Shown here: piece after piece, positions 1 to 10,841 of the stretch
Numbering within the stretch: the first letter of the stretch is position 1
How the letters are laid out: every line of letters begins with the position of its first letter
Assembly (NCBI GenBank): GCA_025093985.1
Contig: JACAAK010000015.1
Location: 186,001 to 250,000, forward strand
Reading direction: 5' to 3'
Source of the DNA: Calvatia gigantea
Lineage: Eukaryota > Basidiomycota > Agaricomycetes > Agaricales > Lycoperdaceae
DNA: 64,000 nt
The notes under the pieces: generated by a model
Databases searched by the model: none
What the model was told of the DNA's origin: nothing
What the model saw: only the letters and a program-made list of their open reading frames with translations
Translations under genes and position numbers: made by a program

Positions 1-1644
1 ACAGGATTGTACTTACGTCGCTGGCCAGCCAGTCATAGAGGTCGAGAATGCGACTGGAAGAGTGGCGTCTGGCTCGCATGAAAAAAAGCATACTGGAATC
101 AATCTTCTCGAAAACATTACACACCTCCGCTCTTGTCAAGGACACGTGAGGGTGGGTTACAATTCGGGCCCAGGGTTCTGGCACGAGTGCGTGCATAAAC
201 CATTCCAGTCCGACCTCCCATAGACGTTCCATGGTAATATATGGAAGTTGAACATCCCAGCACAATGGCACCGTAGGACGCCCTAACAGAAATGGCATCG
301 TAGTATGCTAGTTCAAATCAGAACTGAATCAAGGAAAGTGCAACGGAAAATCTCACAAGTTGAATCTACACCGTGGAGCAAATTGAAGCAACCCCACCAC
401 ATTTTCATCACTATGTCAGCACCTATCGCGTAACCTTCCTGGACCTTCAGATAATCGGAGAATGAAGTATGGTAAAACTCAATCCCCTGTCAACCCGATT
501 CATTAAGAGGCGGTACTTTGATCACTGAGTGAAGTTTCCGAAGCGCTCCGTAAACAGTATGTTGTTGCAAACCAAATATCGTGGCAACGATCACACGCGG
601 GAAGTAATTGGGGGTATTATTATCGTGCTTGAATGCGGATAGCTCTTGTAATAGTGTGGTATAAAAAGGAGCAACAGCTCCAGAATTGGTAACATAGCTT
701 GAGGGACGCCACCAAGGATTACTGAATAGAGTGCATAAAGTGCTGAGAGTGAACCCGGCTCAAGTCCTTCAGTCGCAGACAGGACAGTGGCGAGTTGGGA
801 GATGGGGTTGCAGACGTGCGGATCTTCGATGTACCGGACCACCGTCGTAGCAAGGGCGAAGAGCCCAGACGATGTCTTCGAAATCCTCGTGGTATCGCGT
901 TCCTCTGGCCAAGATGCACCGGCAGGCATGAAATCCCTGTAGCTCTGGTGTATCACTTTAAACTTAACGCGCAGAAACTTCTCCACATCACGACATGCAT
1001 CGTCAGAGTCTACAGATACGGCGAACTCTTCAAACGAGTCATTGACCTCTTCAGAGCTAAATGTGAGTTGTAAATGAGCCTCAGGACGGCTGGCGATGAC
1101 CGAGACAAGGGGACTTGCAGGATATTGGCGACCGAGGCGGCTGATGAGTTCAACAATGAGGATTTGCGCACTCTCCCCGTCGCACTCGTCCGGACCGTCC
1201 AGTAAGATAGCCCATTTGTAGCCCACCTCAATAAGACTCGACTTGCCGAGAGGTTCGACGATAAGGCCATTGAGCTGGCCTTCCATGTCCTTTTCTAGCA
1301 GCTTGGGATCGTTGAGCATGATCTGTTTGAGATACTCTTTATACGACGGAATCCTAACAGCGAGTTGGTAAACGATGGTAGGAATGACGAGGGCGGGGTT
1401 ATTGCGCTTGTTGGGTCTTGAGAGGAATAGGGTTGTGCCTAGCTTCGAAGGTTCAGACAGCTGTTCTGAGAGACTCTGGAGGATTGCCCGATTTCCCGAC
1501 CCCAGCGGCTCCACGTAACCACAGCATCCGATGGACGCGTTGAATGTCATTGACCCAGTGGTGTAGTTTCTCAAGAATTGTGACTTGGGTTCCCGGATGA
1601 CAACCGGGAACATGACCACTGGTGTCGAATTCGACACCGGGCAT
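1..1644 (-). pseudogene. Decayed NACHT-domain NTPase (agaric NWD2-type), 3' end off the left edge
   Basis: Reading leftward, the first part encodes a CHPGT-type linker and a Walker A motif GAAGVGKS near 1490-1510. The frame then breaks at a CCC run (1487-1489), and a 300-residue stretch follows with Walker-B-like LLDGPDECDG and IASRPEAHL motifs, the order seen in agaric NACHT proteins. A second frame change lies near 684-690. Beyond it come an LHSVIKVP segment, an in-frame TGA near 500, and an IEFYHTSFSDYL segment. A further exon (about 17-314) ends in a clean GTAAGT donor at 16-11. Known of the family: STAND-type NTPases proposed to act in non-self recognition and regulated cell death. Two frame breaks and a stop indicate a pseudogene, although the first break alone could be a base-call error. 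The domain identity is secure; any activity is unlikely. Confidence 0.75.
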
Positions 1645-2093
1645 CGTGTGTTTGGCGAGCCATTCTAAAACCCACTAATAGCATGAGTGGAGATTACTTG
1701 AGGGCCGCGTAATTTCTCACCCTGCTCTTTGGCCTCGTTAATATTATTCATGACTGGTTGATACAAGACGACCTTATGGGCGTTGCTAAAGAACCCGTGT
1801 CACCCACTAGCAGTTTGGCCTATTTCTTGAGGATTACCTGATCCGTTCCAGCGACTGACATGATCGTCAGAGTGTTCACGGACACCACGATTGGAGAGGA
1901 CTCACCATCCTTAACGTTTTCCTGTGTAGTCTGTCCCTCGTATCCCCCCCCCTGGATTGCAGGCGTACATTCTTAAATCAACCCTCACATGTTGCAGGAG
2001 GATACTTGCCTGGCGAGACACTTGACGGTGGCGGAGTACTCGGCCGATTAACGTCCAGAGGGGTCGGATTCGACTTGGTTTTGTTCTGCTTGT

Positions 2094-2710
2094 TGTGGAG
2101 ACCGCACGTCGGCTGCCTTCGGAACGGCACCCAACGAGCATCTCACACTAATTAGTCCGCCCTCCGAAGATTCCGTCACCCCGACCATTCAACGATCCGT
2201 CGCCGATCCGCTCGTTCCTTGCCCATTCTATAAACCATCCGTTTCACCTGCCATACGTTGTGTTTCAACCAATGCCCATTTTATTAAAATTTCACCACAC
2301 ACCTCTCTCGTTACTAACATTTTTTTCAATTCAATTTCTTCGCCTCCGTTGTTGTGCATTCATTCACTGTGTCTCAGAAACTTCAATATCTTACCACAAG
2401 CTAGTCTAGCCCCCATTTTTCCAACTTAGTACCCTTGCCATACAGATTCAGTATTTGTAGATAACCGTAGAAATTGAACACCGGAAAAGTTGTCTACAGT
2501 ATAAATACAGTTGAGCCAGTAGAGGCTCGACACCTAATAATTGATACCCACTCTCCCTCTCTCTCGAAATTTCTGAAATTGAGTGTCTCGCCCCTCGTTC
2601 TCTTGCGCCCTCAGCCTCTGTCCCTCTTTTCCTGGACCAGGTTTCGAAGCCACGTGACTGACGGACGCAGTCACATCTGATTTTCGTTGAACCGCCGCCT
2701 TATCTCTTCA
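2094..2710 (+). mobile_element. Solo LTR of a retrotransposon (family 1), 617 bp
   Basis: The element begins TGTGGAGAC and ends CTCTTCA (TG...CA). It is flanked by the 4-bp target duplication TTGT (2090-2093 and 2711-2714). Segmental copy B has the uninterrupted site near 5275 (GCTTGTGAAGATCAC), which proves an insertion. A TATA box (TATAAATA, 2500-2507) sits mid-element, as expected of an LTR promoter. An inverted repeat, GTGACTG/CAGTCAC with a 7-nt loop, lies at 2654-2674. A second copy is at 37693-38402. There is no internal coding region, so recombination between two LTRs probably removed the body. Superfamily cannot be assigned. Confidence 0.85.
2500..2507 (+). promoter_or_regulatory. 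LTR TATA box
   Basis: TATAAATA inside the solo LTR, followed by a pyrimidine-rich stretch. It is conserved at the matching position of the second copy (38105-38112). The role as retroelement promoter is inferred. Confidence 0.6.
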
Positions 2711-3646
2711 TTGTGAAGATCACCACCAGGTACCTGCTTCTGATCTGAGTCCATGGAGTCGCCCTCCTGGGAGGTTTTCCTTGAAAAGAAAAACCACCAT
2801 ATGGTGAAAAGCATTATAAAGAGAGTGAACACCATGGAGGGGAACTGCTGGGGAAGCTGGAGGTAGAGTTAGCGCTTGAACGATGCGGCTGTGTTGATAA
2901 CCCATATCATGAGACCCATGCGTCGAAGTGCCACGTGCATGGCTATACACTGCGCCAACGAGTTGATGTGACACCCATCATATCAGCATCATATTAGTTG
3001 CAAAAAGTGTATCCTTCAATACGACACAGTTTGCACTTTTTGAAATCAATATGATTTTGATATGATCCGCGTCACATCGACTCGTCGGCGCAGTGTATAG
3101 ATATGATGGTGACGAGGGAATATGTCGGGCCGAGATACCAGTCACGCCATAACCAGGTTGCTGCCGAGGAGTCAGGACACATCGTTACGACAAGATCCGT
3201 GTTCAATTGTCCCCAAAACCAGCCATAGAGCAAGTAAATCACACTTAAGGTTCTTGTGTCGGGTGCGAACGGAGGCCATCCAATGTGAGTGTGCTGGCAC
3301 CCATTTGCCGCAGGGATTCAAATATCCAACCCCAAGATGAGGTGAGCAGAGATAGGGATCACCAATCCATTTGAATATCAGTCAAGGACTCAACATTGAC
3401 TCAACAACGACCAAACGCATCCACACACTGCGGGCATCTCGGCGGGCATAGAGCCCGACTTATAGGAAGAGATGGGAACAACAGTTTACCGAAGTTGGAG
3501 GCGCTAAAGGCCCTTTCATTACATCATAACCTAGTCGGAAGGAGCAAGAAGAGACGTGCAACAAGTTACAAGCTTGGCAAACGGGATGCGCCAGAGCACA
3601 CGAGCCACCCAGGAGCGAAAAAAACTACCAAAAAACAACGGAACAT

Positions 3647-4629
3647 TTATCGAAGCTCGTTCACAGGGGAATTTCTAACTCGCAACCAAGAAATAACGAC
3701 CAGAGAAAAATGAAGGCACGCCCACACAATCCCAAAAAACAACATCCCTCAGTGGAAGAATACAAGTCTGGTGGGCAGAGGACTGGGGACTTCGTGTGAC
3801 GTATCCTCCCACACAGAGGCGAGTACGAAAACTAAAAAGGAGGCAATTGATGTGGTGAACCAAACAGCCGGCAGTGAAAGTAATGTCCAAAACCATAACC
3901 CCTTGTCACGGCCGGAAGCCTATATGTAGAAAGTTATTACAGGGCGGAGAAATGGGCCGACGTCACATTCGCACCTCTAGCCAGTGGTCCACCGTGATAG
4001 CTTTGCGCATATTTTGGGCGTTACCGATGTATACATGCGCAAGGATCGTGCCTATGAAGGAATGGAATATGCACAATGAACCGAGGATGAAGGTCATAGA
4101 ATGCGAGGGTGCTTTTGTTGTTCCTAAGTACGGTACAATGACACTGGGAATATATATCACCGTCAGCATTCATCAACCATACAACTAAACGAAACCAGTG
4201 CATCAGCCGTACCCGAGCATGACCATGGAAATATCGCGGAAAATTTTCCAATGATCATGTAGACGCCCGGCTTGCGTGCGCCAACGGTCACCCAATGTCA
4301 CGTAACTTTGGTAATATCCAACTCCTCGGAGCCCATATCGGGGCAAGGGGGTGGCGATCTCATACTCTGAGTGGTAAATTATTGGTAGGTATAGGTGGAA
4401 AGACAACCATATGCTGCGGCATATCTTGCGAACAATGTAACTATCCACGCATATAGCAGATGTGATTGAGTCCGATGGATCATGGAATTGAGAGGATACA
4501 CACCTGGCAAAGGAGCTAGACATGGGGTAAGCAGCCGCGATGGACGTAGGAAGTGGCGAAGGAAGGCACGTTCTGTGAATTTCAGCTAGAGTATGAAGCT
4601 TTGAGGTAGTGGTTGTGGGGACAGAGCAT
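3647..4629 (-). pseudogene. Decayed multi-pass membrane protein gene (duplication copy A)
   Basis: Paralogue of the gene at 6101-7089. The start ATG (4629) is followed after about 15 codons by a TGA. The central hydrophobic region (PYLGTTKAPSHSMTF and an LCIFHSFIGTILAHVY membrane segment) is well kept. In the C-terminal double-membrane-segment exon, an in-frame TGA at 3751-3749 replaces the CGA arginine codon of copy B (6205-6203). The C-terminus (RNSPVNELR, stop 3649-3647) is still recognisable. At least two nonsense changes make it a pseudogene. Confidence 0.7.
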
Positions 4630-4896
4630 GATTGTCTGGAGTTCTTCTTGTTATAAACTTGGAGTGTGTTCGGTCGAACGTCATATTTATGTGCCTCACG
4701 ACTGTCCCGAGTTCTGTTGGCGACTCCAAATTTAGTAAATTAGCATTCGTAATCATGCCTCGTTTCCCACTTTTAGTATTTTACCTCGCTCGCTACCTTT
4801 ACTATCCTGCCTCGTTTCCTGATTTTACTGTCCTACCTCGTTTTCTGCCTTTACTATCCTGCCTCGTTTTCCACTTTTCCCAACCTACCTCGTTTT

Positions 4897-5030
4897 CTGC
4901 CTTTACCATTCTGCTTCATTTACCATCCTGCTTCATTTACCATCCTGCTTCATTTACCATTCTGCTTCATTTACCATTCTGCTTCATTTACCATCCTGCT
5001 TCATTTACCATTCTGCTTCATTTCCCACCT
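4897..5030. repeat. 17-bp minisatellite, about 7 units
   Basis: Tandem units of CTGCTTCATTTACCAT followed by T or C. The block merges upstream into looser TTTACTATCCTGCCTCGTTTTC-like repeats from about 4790. It sits exactly in the spacer between the two segmental duplication copies. The 189-codon ORF across it is repeat-derived and not taken as a gene. Confidence 0.85.
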
Positions 5031-5056
5031 TTACCATCCTATATCGCTTTCTGCCG

Positions 5057-7140
5057 TGTGTTCACGAGCGCCGTGACAGGAGAACACGAACCATTTTTAG
5101 CCTTTTCCTGTGCCGTCTATCCCTCGTGTCCCCGCCCCGGATTACAAGTCCACATTTATAAATCAACCCCAATGTGGTACAGGAGGATACTTGCCTGGTA
5201 AGGTATTTGAAGGTGGCGGGGTACTCGGCCGGTCAATGCCCAGAGGAGTCGCATTCGATTTGGTTTTGTCCTGCTTGTGAAGATCACTACCAGCTACCCA
5301 CTGCTGATCCAAGCCCGCGGAGTCCCCCTCCTGGGAGCACTGCCTTGTGAAGAAAAACCACCATATGGCGAAAAGCACTATAAGGAGATAGAACACCATG
5401 GAGGAGAATTGGTGGGGAAGCTAGAAGTAGGGTGAGCGTGAGGTGAGCGTTTGCACGACGCGGCTGTGTTTCATCATCATCACCATCAGCGCTGTGCAAG
5501 TGTCGGCTCTGGCGTCAAAGTGCTATATGCATGGCTGGTAAATATGATCGTGATGCCAAGATACGTCGAATTGAAGTACCAGTCACGTCGTGACTGGGTT
5601 CCCGCTGCGGACACACCGCCACGACAAGACCCTTGTTCAGTTGCCACCATTACCAGGCATAGACCAAGTAAATAACCTAAGGTTCTTGTGTCGGGTGCCA
5701 ATGGAGGCTAAGGCCTATCTAATGTGAGTATGCTGGCCCTCGTTTGCTGCTGGGTATCTGACCCCCTGATTATATAAGCAGAGAACGAAGAGTGGATGAC
5801 GTAGAGGGAACGGTGAGATCAAGCTTTCAAATTTTCAAGGACCAATCAAGGACACAACGTTAACGACCAAACGCATCCACACATTGCGGACATCTGCGGG
5901 CACAAGGCCGACTTACGGGAAGAGATAGGAACAACAGTCTAGCTAAGCTGGAGGCGCTAGAGATCCTTTTCATTGCATTATAATCTAATCGGAAGGAGCA
6001 AGAAGAGACGTGCAACAAGTTAAAAGCTTGACAAACGGGATGCGCCAGAGCCCACGAGCCAGCCGGGAGCGAAAAAAACAACTAAAAAGTAATAGAGCAT
6101 TTACCGAAGTTCGTTCAGGGGGGAATTTCTAACTCGCATCCAAGAAATAATGACCATAGACAAATGAAGACACGCCCACATGATCCCCAAGAACAATATC
6201 CCTCGATGGAAGAATACAAGTCTGGTGGGCAGGGGACTGGGTCCTTCATGTGACGTATCATCCCACACAGAAGCAAGTATGAAGGCTAAGAAGGAGGTGA
6301 TGGATGCAGTGAACCAGACAGCCGGTAGGGAAAACAATGTCCAAAACCATAACCCTTTGTCCACGGCCGCAAGCCTGGATGTAGAAAGTTATTACAAGGC
6401 GGAGAAATGGGCCGAGGTTGCATTCGCACCTCCAGCCAGTGGTCCACCGTGATGGCTTTTCGGATATTGTTGGCATTGCCGATATATACATGTGCAAGGA
6501 TCGTGCCTATGAAGGAATGGAAGATGCATAATGAGCCGAGGATGAAGGTCATAGAATGCGAGGGTGCTTTTGTTGTTCCTAGGTACGGTGCAACAACACT
6601 AGAAATATATATCACCGTCAATATTTATCAACCATACAACTAATGAAACCAGTATATCAGCCGTACCCAAGGAGGACCATGGAAATGTCACGGAAAATTA
6701 TCCAGTGATCATGTAGACGCTCGGCCTGCGTGCACCAACGATCACCCAATGTCACGTAACTTTGGTAATATCCAACTCCTCGAAGTCCATGTTGGGGTAA
6801 GGGGGTGGCGATCTGACACTCTGAGCGGTAGAGTACTGGTAAGTAAAGGTGGAAAGTCAGCCATAGGCCGCGACACATCTTGCGGATAGTACAGCTATCC
6901 CCGCACATAGTAGATGTGGTTGAGTCTGATGGATCATGGAGTTGAGAGGGTACACACCTGGCAAAGGAGTCATACATGGGGAAGGTAGTCGCAATGTACG
7001 TAGGAAGTGGCAAAGGGATATACGATCTGTGGGGTTCGACCAAGATATGGAGCTTTGAGATAGTGGTTGCGGGGACAAAGTACAGTCATCTGTGGTTCTC
7101 TTCGTGTTATAAACCCGGAGGGTGTGCCCAGGTTACTCTG
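5057..7140. repeat. Segmental duplication, right copy (B)
   Basis: Direct repeat of 1873-4680 without the LTR. It preserves the empty LTR target site near 5275 and the better-conserved membrane-protein gene at 6101-7089. Confidence 0.85.
6101..7089 (-). CDS. Agaric multi-pass membrane protein of unknown function (copy B)
   Basis: A split gene with a start ATG at 7089 (first residues MTVLCPRNHYLKAPY). There are several short introns, for example a GTATGA donor near 6982 and an intron of about 68 nt near 6600-6665. Conserved blocks are YYQSYVTLGDRW, then FRDISMVLLG joined to VVAPYLGTTKAPSHS, a hydrophobic segment LCIFHSFIGTILAHVY, and a C-terminal pair of membrane segments around SLPAVWFTASITSFLAFI and LFLGIMWACLHLSMVI. 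It ends in LNELR, stop 6103-6101. From memory of the family, agarics carry many proteins with this layout (one or two mid-membrane helices, then a C-terminal SLP-type hydrophobic pair); none has a known function. Exon borders are approximate. Unlike copy A it keeps CGA at the arginine codon, so it may be functional. Confidence 0.6.
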
Positions 7141-7793
7141 CGCGCCCAGTTGCTGTAAGTACTTTGACGGCGCTTCAGGCTACTTCAGGGAAGCGGAAAT
7201 GATGGCACTACGAATTTCCAAATCTAGCTTATGTCCTACTACACCATGGTTAACGGTACCGGCGCTTTTTTATGGGTCAAACTTTTGTCCATATCGGTTA
7301 AGCGCCCTACGCTGTTAAAAGGTGAAACACGACGTCCCTTCTCGAGCACGACCCTCATGCCGTCACTGATTAACTGATCACTTAATTAAACTTTTTCGGA
7401 GTCGTGAGTGACACTCTCGACCCTCCCCCTACATACTGTATCCGTTTGTCATTTGGCCTGGAGCGTGGTTTCCCCATTTGCCTCAGGATTTTACATGACC
7501 CCCTGACGGCAGCGTTTTCGAGATAGCTGTCGGCTAGAATCATCCGAATTGGGGATGATTGGGACTATTTGTCGTCAATTTCCCCTTGTGTATCTACCAA
7601 CGATCCGTAGCGAAACTTGAGACAATAAGTCGAAAGAAACTGGGGCGCAGGCGTGTTAGTAGCCCGGCCACTGGTCGAATAACGTGTTCTGTACCCTGCT
7701 GTACGGCCAGCATTACTAGAATTTAGAACAATAGACATTCACCATTCACCGGTCAAGCTCGGGGCCACAGAAGCGGAATCATCCGACGGAACT
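7141..7793. other. Intergenic, no gene seen
   Basis: Only short random ORFs and no recognisable protein similarity. The last 60 bp (CATCCGACGGAACTA) weakly resemble the end of the following repeat unit. Confidence 0.5.
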
Positions 7794-8310
7794 AAGTGAT
7801 TTTCGGGCGACTTTACCAAAGGTGAGGAATGTTCCAAGCACGTTTGGAGAGGAAGATAGGCCTCGTGCCCCTGACTCGATATATCTCGATTTCGGGCAGA
7901 TGAATATCATCAGCAACACTGCGGCGTCGTCAGCTTCCCATCAAGGCGTGAGTCCTGCCCTAATGGGCTTGTCAAAAGATTCACTGACCACCCGAAGCGT
8001 CCCTTATTTGCACCTGTGCTATCCGACGAAATCAGGTTACTCGAAGTCATCAAGTTAAAGTGATCCTCGGGCGCATACGCCAAAGGCGAGGAATATTCCG
8101 AGAGCTAGTAAGGAAAGTTTGGATTTCGTGTCTTTGACTTGATCTGTCTGGAACTCGGGCAGAGGGACACCATACACAGTGCGATGACGTTTTGCCATCA
8201 GCTTCATGTCAGGGCGAGAGACCTGCCCTAAATGAACCTACGAGCAGTGAATTTTCCCGAAACATTCCTTATTTGCACCTGCGTCTTCGCTTTGGCCACG
8301 GCGGCTGCGT
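7794..8310. repeat. Imperfect 264-bp tandem repeat, two units
   Basis: Unit 1 starts AAGTGAT at 7794 and unit 2 starts with the same word at 8058. Both carry in the same order CAAAGG(T/C)GAGGAAT(G/A)TTCC, an ACTCGGGCAGA-like word, a GTCAGCTTCCC or ATCAGCTTCATG word, CCTGCCCTAA, and CCTTATTTGCACCTG. Divergence is roughly 20-30 % by eye. No protein is recognisable in either unit. Unit 2 fades near 8300. About 590 bp with nothing recognisable separate it from the EF1B-gamma start. Confidence 0.7.
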
Positions 8311-8901
8311 CAACTTCTATCTATTCGTCCATGGTGAGTGTACTCTCCGACTTCCTCCTCGAATGAAGAGAAATATGCTTCAGTTATCCCTGTCTTAATC
8401 TATTATGTCGAGTCATATACCCTATTCATCTGACTTTTCTACTCAAATTTTTTTTTTTGACGTGGCGCTCACGACGATATCTCACTAGGTCGTTCTGTCA
8501 TTCCTTGGATATCTGTCGATATATTTCAGTCCCGTCAGTATATTCGTTCCATGTACTTCGTGTACTTCGCCCCTCTAGGCCCCTTGCAATGTCTCAGATG
8601 AGCTGTTTACGACTTCCCGAAGGCTACATCATACGACAAGCTTTTTTGAGAAATTGATAACTGCGCACCGCAAAATGCGCAAAGCGTCTCCAAGACAGCA
8701 AGATCTGGAGAGGGATCGATGAGACCCACCAAGCCTGCCCTTAAGCCAGTGTCAACTGTGACCGTACAAAAAAATGCGATCAGTGATGCGATCATCTTAC
8801 AATCGTAAATCGATTCAGCAGATAAACATTGCACAATATCTCAATCTCCTCTCACCTCTTCCACACACCTACACCTCTCGCCCAAAAACCTCCTTTATAA
8901 A

Positions 8902-10485
8902 ATGGCCCCAATCGGTACTCTCTACATAACTCCTACTCAAGGCAAGGGCAAAGTAGTACGTCTGCCTCTTTCGGCCAAATTTTTCTTTTCAAACTCAGGC
9001 TGAGGAACGTTGATCAGATTAGGGGCGTTGCAGCGCTTGCCGGTCTCGAAATCGAACTCGCCCCCTTCGAGCTCGGCGTAGCGAATAAAACAGTCGGACT
9101 TCCTCTCCAAATTCCCTCTTGGTAAGATCCCTGCATGGCAAGGCAATGACGGGTTCAACTTGTTCGAGGGTGTTGTTATCGCTCGCTATCGTGAGTCATC
9201 TGTTTTTTTGTTTCGTTATCTTATCGACAATATCATTGAAAAAAAAGCTTTTCAAAAGTCGCTAGCATCGCTCCTAATTCTGGACTTTTGGGCGGAAGTG
9301 CTCAAGATGCTGCACATGTGGATCAATGGGTACATGCTGCCGAGTATGAAGTCGACGCTCATGACAATTACATCCGCGCCCTCTGCCGCGGGGTGATTCC
9401 CTACAACAAACCTGTGGGTATCCATATCTCCAAACACCTTCTCATAATTTGTCACTAACTGACTCTGTGACTCACCCAAAGACCGAAACAAGCCTCTACG
9501 AACGCTTCGAACGCGGTCTCGCCGCTCTCGAAAACCACATCTCAACCCGCACCTTCTTCGTCGGCTGAACGCATCACCCTCGCCGATCTCGCCATCGCAG
9601 GCTGCATATTCAAATGTTCCAGTTCCACTCTCGACGCCGCCCGTCGTAAGAAGTTCCCCAACCTCATCCGTCACCTCGAGACTATCGTCAACCAACCCAA
9701 GTTGAAAGAGATTTTCGGGAGCTGTTGAGTATACTGAGAAGCAGATTACGTTTACTCCTCCTCCTAAGGAGAAGAAAGAAAAGCCTGCGGCTGCTGCTGC
9801 TGCTGCTGCTGCGGCACCCAAGGCTGAGAAGAAGCCGAAGAAGGAGGAAGCGGATGAGGAGGACGAGCCTCTGGTTCCTCCTGAGCCGAAGGCGAAGAAC
9901 CCGCTTGACGATTTACCAAAGTCGACTTTTAATCTCGAAGACTGGAAGAGGGCGTATTCTAACAAAGATACTCGCGGGCCTGACGGTGCTCTCGAATGGT
10001 TCTACCAAAAGTACGTCCTTGACACGAGCCCATAGATGGATAACAGTTGACATGGGTGAATGTAGCTACGATCCTACAGGATTCTCCCTCTGGCGCGTCG
10101 ACTTCAAGTATAACGAGGAACTCACACAGACGTTCATGTCCTCGAACCAGATTGGCGGATTCTTCAACCGTCTTGAGGCATCTCGTAAATACCTCTTCGG
10201 GTCCGTAGGTGTCCTCGGCCAGACCAACGACAGCGTCATTTCTGGCACTCTTGTTCTCCGCGGACAAGAGGTCGAGCCTGTTATCAATGTTGCACCTGAT
10301 TGGGAGAGTTACTCGTACAAGAAATTGGATTTGGCTAATGAGGAGGATAAGCAGTACTTCGAGGCGGCACTTGCTTGGGATTTGGAAATTGATGGGAAGA
10401 AGTGGGTTGATGGCAAGAACGTGAGTTCTCCCCCTCTTCATTTCTTTTTGTTGTTTTGCTGACGATGGTGTGATAGTTCAAGTAA
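8902..10485 (+). CDS. TEF4: Translation elongation factor 1B gamma subunit (eEF1Bγ), with three surplus bases
   Basis: eEF1Bγ scaffolds the cytosolic nucleotide-exchange complex that reloads eEF1A with GTP. Six exons fit: 8902-8955, 9018-9190, 9259-9413, 9482-10010, 10066-10420, 10477-10485, the last coding only FK and the stop. It starts MAPIGTLY, followed by a GST-like domain (FPLGKIPAW, HVDQWV, RTFFVG/ERITLADL), a poly-Ala plus Lys/Glu linker, and the conserved C-terminal domain (KNPLDDLPKSTFNLEDWKR, FMSSNQIGGFFNRLEASRK, ALAWDLEIDGKKW). The GST half is broken by one extra base at three places: an A in 9087-9090, T at about 9566, and A at 9720. Discounting these gives 424 codons, the normal family length, so they may be consensus errors. 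Identity is certain; functional status is open. Confidence 0.93.
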
Positions 10486-10841
10486 ATTGAGTGCTTAAAG
10501 TGTAGATAGATGGGATTCGGTGATTTGTAGTATTACTGACTTATGATTTTTTTTCTGTTGTCTTTCGTTGTGATGAGTATGTTGAAGAGAAGGGCTGCTG
10601 TCCAACGATGAGCAGATATGCGTGTGTAATGAGTACCACTTTATTTGTCTCAAGCGCAACTTAACTCTCGACATGGAAAGCATCGCAGCTCGACTGAGAC
10701 GCCCGCCCAGGTTGGGTGTGTGGATCTGTTTGGTCCTTCTCCACCCTCCATAGGTTTGAACCGCACCAACAAACTGAAACTATTGTTAATTTCTTGACAC
10801 CTACGACATCGGTAGTGAATATCTAGGGTGAACTTTGCACA

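Larger units (their letters stand above)
1873..4680. repeat. Segmental duplication, left copy (A), interrupted by a solo LTR
   Basis: Once the LTR at 2094-2710 and its 4-bp duplication are removed, this block aligns along its whole length with 5057-7140. Similarity begins at a GTGTTCACG word and ends after the 5' end of the membrane-protein gene, near a CTTGTTATAAAC word. The copies are direct, about 2.1 kb each, and about 380 bp apart. They differ by scattered substitutions and small indels, so the duplication is not recent. Copy A carries the degraded gene at 3647-4629. Confidence 0.85.

Noticed and set aside
2654..2674. Hairpin as a rho-independent terminator
   Set aside because: It lies inside an LTR of a fungal retroelement, has no U-run, and the organism is not bacterial.
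4897..5030. Possible CRISPR-like array
   Set aside because: Units abut with no spacers, and the window is eukaryotic.
4632..5201. 189-codon ORF with repeated FTILLHLPFCFIYHPAS-like peptides
   Set aside because: Translation of the pyrimidine-rich minisatellite; no conserved start context or paralogue.
9252..9965. 237-codon minus-strand ORF with Ala/Ser/Gly-rich composition
   Set aside because: Exact antisense of the eEF1Bγ linker and GST exons; no independent motif.
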